From Ambrosia x helenae (taxonomy: Eukaryota > Streptophyta > Magnoliopsida > Asterales > Asteraceae): a stretch of DNA of 64,000 nucleotides. The notes beneath the pieces were generated by a model. It did not search any database. It worked only from the letters and a program-made list of their open reading frames with translations, and was not told where the DNA came from. The position numbers and the translations under genes are program-made. Position 1 is the stretch's first letter, and every line of letters starts with the position of its first letter. The stretch lies in assembly GCA_030844895.1 (NCBI GenBank), contig CM061224.1:30836102-30900101 (forward strand), read 5' to 3'. Below are positions 45,109 through 55,036 of this stretch, one piece after another.

Positions 45109-47744
45109 TGTCACACCCTCAAAAATCCACTTGCGGAGTTTTACCGCGAGGCGCATGACAAACCAGGATCCAAACCAACGATCACAATAAACAAGTCTAA
45201 ATGAATTAAAATGTAATTTCAAAACACAGTTTAATATTCCCGTTTACAGCGGAAGCTTATTCAAATAAAATCCAACATAAATAAATCAAGTTCAATGTTT
45301 GTGAAATCATGCAACTCTATCTAGACGCCGTGCAGACGCGTGCGCCCTAGTTCCATTGTGCTACCTTAGCGACCTGAGAAAACATGTAAAAGTTTACGTC
45401 AGCACAAAAATGCTGGTGAGTTTACAGGTTTGCAGTTCAAGTACCAAGTCAACCTGTCCATACTATAACAAATAGAAAACCAGTATACGCTAGCTAGGCG
45501 TATGTTTGTTACTACCACGATTGGAAAACCATTACTAACGCGAATACCAAAAGTATGCCCGATGTATGTTCCTGTTGTTCCTGTTGTTCCTGTTTGAGAC
45601 AATATGCACCCGCCGACCCTCCAAGTCGACGAGCGGGGTTGGTCACTCCAATAGCGCTATTCACATTTCCCCGTTGTGCAAACCGCACATTCATGGTTCC
45701 CCCCGGGACTTCCAAAGATCGTGTAGTACACAGTATAAACCCTAGTATGACAGTAGTTACCAAATAGTTGTTTTAAACACATGTTTTCTCCCCCGAAAAC
45801 GTGAAACCAGTTAAAAGCGGGGCCGTAAACTCACCTTAAGTTCCGTTACTCCTTAACCGAGTAAACTCAGCTGCTATGCTAGTCCCGTAAAGCGGCGACC
45901 TAACATACGACAGTTACAAGTACTTAGACTAATAACCCGCAGGTTAATTAGTCCCTAGATGTCCAGACCATAACCAAGTTCGTTTGAAAATACCGTGACT
46001 GTTTAAACCGACCCAAAGTACAAGACTCGACATCCCATTGGTGACCCGAGACTCCCGTGTTATGTTTACGCTCTAAAACATACAATAACACAAGTACACT
46101 TAACATACGTTAACGCACAACAAGTTATAGCACATAGTTCACGTATCACCGGAATACATCCAGATATATGTTACCAAGTTATTAGACATGTTACGGGGTT
46201 CCTAGCATGTTACTACATATAAATCGGGTCTCGGAATGCTAATTTACACTTACAGCAGCAGTACACGCGATTAGGAAAAGTCAACTAGTGATTAGGAAAG
46301 TCAACTAGTGATTAGAAGCCCTATTCGCCCCTACTATAGGCGATTAGGGGCTACTCCCCTTTATTTCATGCGATTACGGGCTACTCCCCTGAACTTACTA
46401 GTGATTAGGGCTAATCACCTGAACTTACTAGTGATTAGGGCTACTCGCCTAAACTTACTAGTGATTAGCCTTCTACTCGCCACTTTATAGGCGATTAGCA
46501 CCTCCATTCGCATGACTGTGGGCGATTAGCATTGCTACTCGCCTGTAGTCATGCTGTTCCGGTTTTTCGCGCGTTTAACGCTCCAAATCAGATCCAGAGC
46601 GTGTGTAACTACCCAATATCATCCCAAACACTATCCTAAACATGTTTAACCCAAAACCCTTCGTTCAACCTCGTAAAATCAGTCCTGCATGCAACCAAAG
46701 CAATCCAAACACCATTCACATAGCATGCAACATTCAATTAACGCATGTAATCATAACCCTATTATCCAATTACTGAGATTTCTATCATCATACTAACAAT
46801 ATTAATTCTGACCTAGCATGATAACACATCAAAACATCATCAAGATTCATAAAAATCCTATCTTTCTAATCATACATACCCATAACGCATGTTTATTAGT
46901 GATAATCCGATTAACAACCCTTATTGACGATTTTCAGAAAGCTTTTTCGTTTATGAACAGGTCTGGACCATTAGGGATTGATTAAAAACGTTTACAAAGT
47001 GTTATGGATGAGAATCAAACCTTGGAATTGTAAAAGAATGATGGTTAGACCTTGAAACCTTGTGTTTTTGATCAAAATCGCCTTCCAGAGGTTGTTTAAG
47101 TGTTTGGGGTGGTTATGGGACGACTAGGGTTGATATTAGGGAGTTTAGGAGGTTAAGTATTGTATTTATAGGCGTTTCTAGTCGTTCCAGCACGTTACAT
47201 GCGATTGTGCAGCAGTTCATGCGATTAGGGCTGCTAATCGCATGAATGAGCATGCGATTGGGCCTACTCGCCCCTAACATCACACGAGTAGGGGCCTAAT
47301 CGCCCCTATGTCCCTCTACTCGCCTCCCTACAGGTGATTAGGCTTCCTAATCGCCTGTAGGGGTTGGTTTGGTGCGTTTTGCGCGTTAAACCCCGTTTTA
47401 ACATATGTTAACGCATATTAATGTACCGACAAGTCACCTAATGATTGTAAACACATAACACAAGTAAATACACACATTTACACTCGTTCACCAATTCCCG
47501 GGACTCGAGACTCGTACGTTCCGTATGCCTGACGATCCTACAAATCGTCACCGTTTGTACACTTGGTTAAGGACCGACATCTAACGAACCTCTAGACCAA
47601 CATCCAATGATCTTCTAGACTAACCAATAGTTCCCGAACCATATCCCGACTTAACTAACCCAGTTAAGTACAATATACGCGTGACCCGCTAAGGTAGACT
47701 TTCATCTAGACAACGTTGTTAACCAGAATCTGCTGGGTGTCACA
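45109..47744 (-). repeat. Gypsy-B 5' LTR (2636 bp)
   Basis: Same content as the 3' copy; TATA box at 47163-47170 (minus), modules at 47205-47365 and 46262-46555. Confidence 0.95.
46262..46555 (-). repeat. GCGATTA module, downstream copy, Gypsy-B 5' LTR
   Basis: Same units as 38355-38645; about 610-900 bp downstream of the TATA box at 47163. Confidence 0.85.
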
Positions 47745-49727
47745 CTCGTCGCATTTGCGAATCAGTCACAAAGCGTCCAAAGGATCCATGCGAGTGAGAG
47801 GGAACAGGAAGTTGTAACAAAGATCTATCAAATACAGTTTTGTCAAAGCATTGGTTGAACATGCGGATAAAGGGTATGTAAGGATTACAAAGATTTTGGA
47901 ATGAAAAATAATCGATTAGACATTGATCCGAGTTAAGAGGAACAAAGCAGTGGAGCAGATGAGAGCTCAAGTGAGGAAAGTCTGGATTCCGATTCAATCT
48001 CTATGACATATGAAGACCTGTTGGGTGAAGAAAGTGAATCATCTCCTGATGAAAGAAGTTTCGAGTTTACCAGCATCATAGATGTAGAGTGTTCAACATC
48101 TGGAAAGGATGATTCAGAGGAAGAAAGGATAGAAGTTAGAGATGCTGACATTCCAATTCAGTTAACTGAAGATTAGACTAAGCAGTATACTCAGGTAAGT
48201 TCCAACTCTTCTAAGATTGTCTGTGCTAAATGCTTAGAATATGAAGCTAAGTTAGAGTTAATTAAAGAACACAACACTAGTCTGCTGTGTGATTTGAGGT
48301 CATGCACTGATGCTAATGCAGTACTGAAAAAGAATGAAAAGGAATTTAAACAAATAGTTCAATTGCTAAAGAAGGATGTTAGTTAGCTTAAAAAACAGTT
48401 TTAAACAAACAAGATGCTATATATATTACATCACTAATTTGCAACAAACCAAGAAAGCATTAGCAACAGTTCAGTGTGACTATGAAACCATCAAGAAAAG
48501 GCTTGAAAGTTATTCAAACTCAAATTGTGAGTTAGATCATATCATTGAGAGTCTGATAATTGAGAAATCAGGGAACGGTTTAGGTACAATTAGTTCCCCC
48601 TCCTCTGCGTGACAATTACTCAAAGTCAGTAGATTAGACAGATCTCACAAACTTTGTTGTCACAACAACACCACTTGTTGCTGACCCATCTGAGATAAAG
48701 GAAACTGAGATTGTTAAAGATGAAAAATTATATGTTGGTTAAAACAAAGTATGAAGATTCTGATGAGGAATCTGAGAAACCGGGTTAATATTAAAACCAG
48801 TTATTCCACTTGAAAATCACATTGAATGTGATCCTGAACCAAAAGTCAAATGGCAGCATGGTAAACCTCAACAGGTAAAACCACAAGATGTTCCTCATAA
48901 AACTAATCAGACTCAGTAGAACCAGCCGAATCAAACTAGAAAAATCAATTGGGTTCCTAAGAAAAAGTATAGGAAAAACAAGTCAGTTCCTAAGACTAAA
49001 GAAGTGAAGTTTGTCAAATCTAGGGGTACGGATCTGGTGCAATATTTTGAAAATCATTCGAATCTTGCTTATTTTGAACAAAAAGATCAACGATTTAATG
49101 CACCTAGATCTCATGACCATGAAGCATCTTCAAGTACCACTAGATTTTGAAGCTCCAGCCCGATATCATCTCAGTATAGTTTGTGGGTATTCACAGTATG
49201 AACCTCAATACTATGAAGAGTGGAGGTCATGCTTTGAATGCAATAAGGTAGGACACATTAGATCTCACTGTCTCTATCTAAGAACGATAAAGGCTAGCAC
49301 AAATGAACCTTTGAGAAAAAACAACAAAATTCATTTTGGCTCTCCTAACCAAAAATTTATGATAATTATTATCAAAATGAGAGACCAAACCCCTTTAAAT
49401 GAAAACACATAATTGTTATTGAAAATCCAAGCCAAAAGCTGAGAAGGTTGTGAAACCTAAGGTCTCAAAGTCTAAGACAAACCCTAAGGCTAGTCCAAAG
49501 GGAAGTCCAAAAGCACAATCTATGGTCAAACCCAAACCTGTAAAACCAAACTTTTCAAAGGTAAAATTTAGCAGGCTTGAAGACCTAAATCAGTAAATTC
49601 TTTAGAGTGTTCAATATCAAGTGATCTAACTCCAACTCCTCATAGTAGGTGGATGGATCTACCAACGATTGATGACCTGGGCCGACCAAAGACGATCAAG
49701 GCCAAGTCCCCCTCCAGAACTAATCTT
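47745..49727 (+). pseudogene. gag: Copia-2 gag remnant (acidic, coiled coil, zinc knuckle)
   Basis: An acidic Ser/Glu-rich block (DESSSEESLDSDSIS, 47957-48180) is followed by a Lys/Glu-rich coiled coil with LKKNEKEFKQIVQLL and, in another frame, CDYETIKKRLESYSNSNCEL, matching CDYEKMKKKFESYLN of Copia-1. A zinc knuckle CFECNKVGHIRSHC lies near 49230-49272. The end has RWMDLPTIDDLGRPKTIKA, matching RWVDFLTLDEDGRPKTVKA. Stops TAG (48174, 48383, 48917) and frame shifts break it. The N-terminal capsid domain is missing. Confidence 0.82.
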
Positions 49728-49730
49728 TGA
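49728..49730 (+). other. UGA at gag-protease boundary, Copia-2
   Basis: CTT TGA ACG AGT GTG CAG, in frame with the gag end and with a decayed protease start (ISSPLIVESG). Same place as the UGA at 4570-4572 in Copia-1. Confidence 0.45.
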
Positions 49731-50407
49731 ACGAGTGTGCAGGTTGTTCCAAAAGGAACTATCAGTAGTCCTTTGATTGTTGAAAGTGGGACATTCTAGA
49801 ACTATATATGTGACATATCGCTCCAGTAAATTGAACATAATATTTTTCGAGAATATGTAACCTTAGCTAATCAAGGGAGGGAATTTATTGTAAAAGAAAA
49901 TAAAGATAGATGTCTGATGAATTCGAATTCATGACCCCTGTTTCGATTTATCAATGGGTGTCAGCAATGAATAAGAGTGGACTGGGTGGTTGCTATAAAA
50001 CAGTTCCTTCATTATCTATAAGGTTACTGACCGAAGGTTTATGGTACCCTAATGGTGATAAGTTGGATCGCATTGACCTTAGTGATTTTTCAATGGTGGT
50101 TTCAAAGTTGAAGCTGGATCCGCAACGGGCGGATATCAGTTCATGGGAGGTTGTCACGTATGAGTTTGTCATTGGTGGTTCAAAGTTTGAAGCTGAATTA
50201 GGTAGCTGCATCAAGCTACCATTTCGAATACGTCAATACATATGTGTGACTATGGTTTTCATCTTCTTATCACCTCCAAATTCTGTCGATAATGTAACTT
50301 CCATAGCAATCACTAAGAATCCAGTGATTACTAGATTCCAAACTGACTACCAAATTGCCAACAAGTTTACCAAATCATTTGACAAATCCAAATTTGTCTG
50401 TCTTTGA
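49731..50407 (+). pseudogene. pol: Copia-2 protease start joined to RNase H end
   Basis: The decayed protease start (ISSPLIVESGTF) is followed within about 250 bp by RNase H sequence: GLWYPNGDKLDRIDLSDF, matching GLWYPNDDKFDLVAFSDAD of Copia-1, and the end HTDYQRAD-like TDYQIANKFTKSFDKSKF. Integrase and RT are absent. The join is around 49980-50030. The catalytic Asp of RNase H (SDAD) reads SDFS. Confidence 0.78.
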
Positions 50408-50524
50408 AAGGTAAAAGGCATTTTGGGAAAATCTAAGTAAACCATATCAGAAAATCAGCTTTTGATTTACGTTTTTCTATCAGAAAAAATCCAAAAAGAT
50501 TTCAATTTCTTTAAACTTTTTTAA

Positions 50525-50540
50525 TTTTAGAGGGAGAAAA
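50525..50540 (+). promoter_or_regulatory. Internal polypurine tract after Copia-2 pol
   Basis: TTTTAGAGGGAGAAAA about 120 bp after the pol stop; counterpart of 896-912 in Copia-1. Confidence 0.55.
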
Positions 50541-52283
50541 TTCCAGAAAAACAAAAAAACATAAAATCAATAAAAACGAAATTAAAAAGTTGAGTTTTTA
50601 TTGTTAGAAAAAGAGAAAATGATAGTACGTCAGTGGATTGTCTGATTTCCCTAAACTTAAATTTCAAATGATAATCATTCTTACAAATGATATACCTGTA
50701 GGCATGAAAATCATTTCAATGTTGGCACGGTGATATAAACATTAATAACTTAAGGTCGAGTGGTTATCCCGCCTCATTGGCACATTGTCTTAATACTGAA
50801 ATCTTGATTAATGGGTTGCCAAAATCTGAGGTTTTGGGTCTTTAAGCTAGTGATGCATCCGGGAACAAGAATCTTGGATTCCTTGAATTCTGATTGAATC
50901 AACTTGACATTCTTCTAAGAGCTAAAAGAATCATTATGCCAAATCCTTATTCTCACACATAAATAAGAGAATATTAGGCGAGCAGTGCGAGCATCTTTCG
51001 TCTTAGCTATTTGTACGTGTGGAGTGTACTATAGTTAATGCTGACGCTTATGGTAACTGTTCACTCGGATAGTGACCTGGATTGGACACACCGGTAAGCT
51101 CGGTTTCTAAATAAACCACCCGTACTAGTACTGAATAAATACTGACCTTATGGCGATTAGGCACTGGGATAGTGACTTTGACCAAGATTGCATAAGTCTC
51201 GTGTCTTGTAAAATGATGATCATGGCTTACTCATCTGTTAAAACAAAGCTTTGCGCAATGCTTGATACGGGAATGTGTCGTATGCGTGGGGACCACAGGC
51301 CGAAAGACTAAATCTTACCAATTAACCGTATCCAAAGTTTCGATGAGTACTTTTGTTTTTTAGTTTTAAGTGGATCCCATATCGGTATTCGTTTAGTTAC
51401 TGGAAATCCAAAATATATCTAATTGAACTAAGGTTATCATGACAGGACCGTTATACTGATATGATTCTCTTATCAACAAGCTCTAAAAAATATTATCTGT
51501 GAATATTAGTTTGCTGCTTTAAAGTTCTTATTTTTGAAAAATCAAAATTCCAAAAAGATTTTAATTTTGATTTATTTTCGATTAACCGATGTTGAAATAC
51601 TAAATTCTTCAATTGGTATCTCATATCCAAAGCCGAGACACAATAAAATTTAAGTTTTTCAATATTCAAGGGTTAAAATGTAAATTTCATAAATTACCAG
51701 GTTAAAAGTTGACATGTTTGAAAGTTCAGGATGAAATTTGAAAAGATTCAAATGTTTAGGAGGAGATTAAGTCATTTCACCAAATAGTGGCCAAAATGGA
51801 CAAATCTTGAAAGTTTTATTGACTGATTAACGTCAAGCATATCAAATTCTAAAAATTTGATGAAGTCCTAATTATTTGTCGTTTCTAATACAAGTTGTAG
51901 TTTGTATGTAGTTTTTTTAATTTTTTTCTGCAGGATCTAACTCAACGAGTGTGCTCAACATGATTCATCGACAAATCTTGAAGCTGAATAAGACCTGAAC
52001 CTAAACAACAAGATCATCTCGAACAACAAGAACCCGATATTCCATCTTTAGATAAACAAGATTATGGTAGAGCTCCATCAACCGAAGTTGAAGAAAATGT
52101 GAATTGAGAAATGAAAGTGAAGATGATATTGATCTTTGTATTAGTCACACAATCGTCAATCATAATAGCGGAGATTTCTTGTTTCCTCCCAAGTTGTCGA
52201 AGCAAATAAAAACCCAAGACAATATATTATGAAGCCACGGCAAAAGCTCAAATCAGCTAGTATTCAAGTCTTCAAGGGGGGAT
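50541..52283 (+). other. Copia-2 3' non-coding tail
   Basis: No ORF of note. Similar to 1-895 on the other strand. 51011-51100 contains the TACGTGTGGAGTGTACTATA block that reappears in the 3' LTR at 52688. Ends in a polypurine tract AAGGGGGGA (52274-52282). Confidence 0.75.
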
Positions 52284-52453
52284 TGTTAGTGCACTGCGGT
52301 GTATTTCCCAAGTTGAAGATTGTCATATATGAAGACTTGAAAACTGAAGATCATTAGCTAGACCTTAGGGGAGTCTGTGAACGCCTTTCCAAACATTCCC
52401 ATCTCAGTGACTAGTTAAGTCTATAGATCACTAGCTAGGTCGAAGGGGGATAT
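52284..52453 (+). repeat. Duplicated PPT and LTR-start segment
   Basis: After AAGGGGGGATT an LTR-like TGTTAGTGCACTGCGGTGTA begins, but 170 bp later a second polypurine tract GAAGGGGGA and TGTTAGTGCACATCGTGTAT follow. The first LTR start is only a short piece. Confidence 0.7.
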
Positions 52454-52769
52454 TGTTAGTGCACATCGTGTATGTCCCCAGCTAGTGATAGGTCTATTTT
52501 AGTCATAGCCATTTTATTTGATGTTTATAGTGATTGGTAAGCGGGTAGCATTTTTGGTCGTCAACGCATGTTTCGGAACGTATGTAACATTTCCAGGCGT
52601 AGGGAGGTTCCCTATAAATAGTAACCCCATGCTCTTCAATTGTAACTTTTGCTCATTTTGTCTAACGAACGTCAAAGTGCTGCCCGTCGTACGTGTGGAG
52701 TGTACTATAGCTAATTCTAACGCATATGGTGACTGTTCACTGGGATAGTGACCTGGACTGGACACACCC
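52454..52769 (+). repeat. Copia-2 3' LTR, truncated and chimeric
   Basis: Matches the 5' LTR from TGTTAGTG through the TATA box (52613-52620) to GTGCTGCCC near 52683, then switches to a copy of the internal tail (TACGTGTGGAGTGTACTATA, as at 51015) up to GGACACACC at 52769. The true LTR end is absent. Confidence 0.82.
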
Positions 52770-52770
52770 G

Positions 52771-52812
52771 CTAACATATGTTATCTATCTGTCTATTGTT
52801 AACATATGTTAG
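52771..52812. repeat. Inverted repeat CTAACATATGTTA
   Basis: CTAACATATGTTA (52771-52783) and TAACATATGTTAG (52800-52812) around a 16-base spacer; each arm is itself a palindrome. Could be an excision scar or transposon end. Confidence 0.6.
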
Positions 52813-52899
52813 ATTAAAAAAACGCAAGTGACATAATTTTAGTTTTCAAAATCACTACTTTTGATTCAAAAATCCCAGCATTTAAAACAAATGTTAATG

Positions 52900-53152
52900 T
52901 TACTGTAAATGTAGCTTAAATCGCCTTTTGATGCAATCACATAAGTCATCAGTTGCTAGCGATACAAACTTTGCATCAGGCCCCAATCCAACTTCATAAA
53001 TAGCAGGAGCATAAATAATTGAATCTTCAAAATGGAAAAAAACACCATGTTGTTTCAGATAACCGAAATTCACAATTAAGCTGTTGAAAAGAATATGTCA
53101 TGTGTAACTTTAAAATTCATTTGTTAAACAGTCCTTACACCTCAATATCCAA
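52900..53152 (-). pseudogene. Terminal exons of an unidentified host gene
   Basis: Minus strand. A 60-codon terminal block ends at TAA 52902-52900 and reads LIVNFGYLKQHGVFFHFEDS, then IIYAPAIYEVGLGPDAKFVS, then LATDDLCDCIKRRFKLHLQ. Composition and long uninterrupted frame look like a real exon, not repeat sequence. It is preceded by TTTTCAACAG (acceptor, exon start at 53080). A candidate 14-nt exon at 53139-53152 has donor GTAAGG and acceptor AAATTGCAG, and joining them keeps frame (LDIEV then LIVNF). The 58-bp intron is short for a plant. I do not recognise the family. Upstream, AKGLTVGIG with donor GTAAAT at about 53490-53515 may be another exon. The gene is cut by LTR-B at 53524. Confidence 0.6.
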
Positions 53153-53523
53153 CTGCAATTTAAATATATATAAATTTGAATTAAATAATAAAATAACAAT
53201 TTAAGTCTAAGAAAATTAGAAATGTAAAACGTTTACATGAGAAAAACAAAATATAATAATAAATCTTATAAGAAACCTAAAAAACAAAACTTAGAGTACA
53301 TCATTGATTGTCTCCTTTATTGTTCAAAAAGACAAATCTCTTTAAAATTCTTTTAACATATCCCCTTCACTACACCTATGTGTATCACATGCCTTTGTAA
53401 TAATAATAAATGTTAAAGAATTTTGTTTTGCTAGTAAAATAAATAATAATAAAAAAACTTTCAAACGACAAAATTAGGAGGTTAATATTTACCCAATGCC
53501 AACTGTTAGACCTTTTGCATTTA
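53153..53523 (-). other. Probable introns of the broken host gene
   Basis: AT-rich, T-rich on the minus strand before the acceptor at 53153. No other clear exon except the possible one near 53490-53515. Confidence 0.4.
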
Positions 53524-55036
53524 TGTCACACCCTCAGATTTCACTTGCGGGGTTTTATCGAGAGGTGCGTGACACACCAGGATCCAAGTCAATGGTCAAA
53601 ATAAATGACAACTAAATGTAAAAGATACGTAAACCATTCACTAAGTTTAAAAATATTAACAGCTACAGCAGAAGCATAAACCGTCTTTACATCCCATAAA
53701 ATAAATGAGATATGTTTGACAACGTTTAAAATCAAGCAAATGAATCCTAGACGTCGTGCGACACTGTGCGCCTATCAACTGCTGCTACCTTAGCGACCTG
53801 AGAAAACATGCTAAAAACGTCAGCACATAATGCTGATGAGTCCACAGGTTTTAAGTAAAACGTTTCATGAGTTTTGAAATGTCCATCATGTTACTACTAT
53901 GTTATAAGGATGCTAGCTAGGCGTGTGAACTCACTAATACGATACCACGTATGAACCACCCAATGAACTAACTGAACTGCCAATCCACGGCTAACGGAAC
54001 TGCTGATCCACGATGAATTAAACTCCGATCCACGGCTAACTGAACTGGGCTTACACAAATCGTACAACAAACACAAGATAACACTAGTATAACATGATCT
54101 ATATGAATACAAGTACGTAGCATGTTTCTCCCCCGAAAACATAAACACTGAAAGATGGGTCATGAAACTCACCTTAGGTTGTGCCATCAAATCAATAAGA
54201 TATCCGACACGAACTGATAATCCCAACTACGGCGACCTATCATAATGTACGTATAAGTGTTTCGACTAATAACACGTAGGCTAACTAGTCCACGATTATC
54301 TAGATCATGACCATGTATGTTTGAAAATGTGTTTGAACATTAACACGACACACCAGACAGTCCCGACATCCCGTTGGTGACCCGTTACGCTAGTTGAACA
54401 AGTACATATAGTTTACACACAAGAATCACACATAAAACACTTAGTTTGCATCAAAAATCATATTTATGCAGTCGTGGGGTCGAATCAGTGCAAGGTCCAG
54501 TTGGTTCGACCTTAACACAGGTTGATGGGTTGCTGGATGCTTGGTTCGACCTATATTACTTTGGTTCGACCTTGTATTACTTGGTTCAACCCCTCAAAAG
54601 GGCGCACCAAAACTCATTCGACCCAAATGCTGCAGAAACTCATAAAACGCACCAAATCTCATCAAAACAGTCCGAAAACATCACGAAACATCATGAAACA
54701 CAACAGTTTATATCATCTAACCTATCCCCATAAACCCTACCATTTATGCCCCAAAAACCGTCCATTCCAAGAAGAAATCACAACTTACCCAAAATAGCAA
54801 ATTATGAAAATGTCACATCAACGCATGCAATCTTTACCCAAAATGGAAACTTATCAAAATTACCTCATAAACAGATTATTATGCTCATGATTAATCATTC
54901 ATAGAAAACTCCCAATCATATCATTATCAATTCCAACATGAACAAACCCTAGATCTAGCATAAAACCCCCCAAAATAGATAAAACTTCATCAATCATCAG
55001 TTACACCCCATAACAATCATAAATCATCATCTAAAA
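53524..55036 (-). repeat. LTR-B: partial Gypsy-type LTR, cut by LARD-2
   Basis: Starts TGTCACACCCTCAGATTTCA, then TTGCGGGGTTTTATCGAGAG, closely like the Gypsy-A/B LTR ends. It shares the ACCTTAGCGACCTGAGAAAA, CTCCCCCGAAAAC and CGACATCCCGTTGGTGACCC phrases. It stops where LARD-2 begins. Confidence 0.82.
54475..54605 (-). repeat. TGGTTCGACC repeat module in LTR-B
   Basis: Four copies of TGGTTCGACC or TGGTTCAACC plus GGTCGAATC; GGTCGAA with TTCGACC can form a stem. It occupies the place where Gypsy-A/B LTRs carry the downstream GCGATTA module, and is followed by similar GGGCGCACCAAAACTC-like sequence. Confidence 0.75.

Larger units (their letters stand above)
37202..47744 (-). mobile_element. 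Gypsy-B: Tekay/Del-type chromovirus, full length
   Basis: A 10,543-bp element with TSD CTCGT (37197-37201 and 47745-47749), inserted in the Copia-2 interior. Same plan as Gypsy-A. LTRs near-identical but with many one-base indels. No intron in gag. Confidence 0.95.
35916..52769 (+). mobile_element. Copia-2: defective SIRE-type Copia, split by Gypsy-B
   Basis: 5' LTR 35916-36350, tRNA-iMet site, leader, Gypsy-B insertion, remains of gag, the start of protease, a short RNase H remnant, a long 3' tail and a partial 3' LTR from 52454. Protease core, integrase and most of RT are deleted near 49.8-50.0 kb. It shares tail, gag coiled coil and zinc knuckle with Copia-1 but its LTR differs. Confidence 0.9.

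Noticed and set aside
50541..52283. env-like gene in the Copia tail
   Set aside because: SIRE-type elements can carry one, but no long frame, signal peptide or membrane segment is visible in either Copia copy.
54446..54797. Frames of 91-95 codons repeated at 62621-62972
   Set aside because: Repeated only because of the tandem duplication; sequence is LTR-B and contains the TGGTTCGACC repeats.
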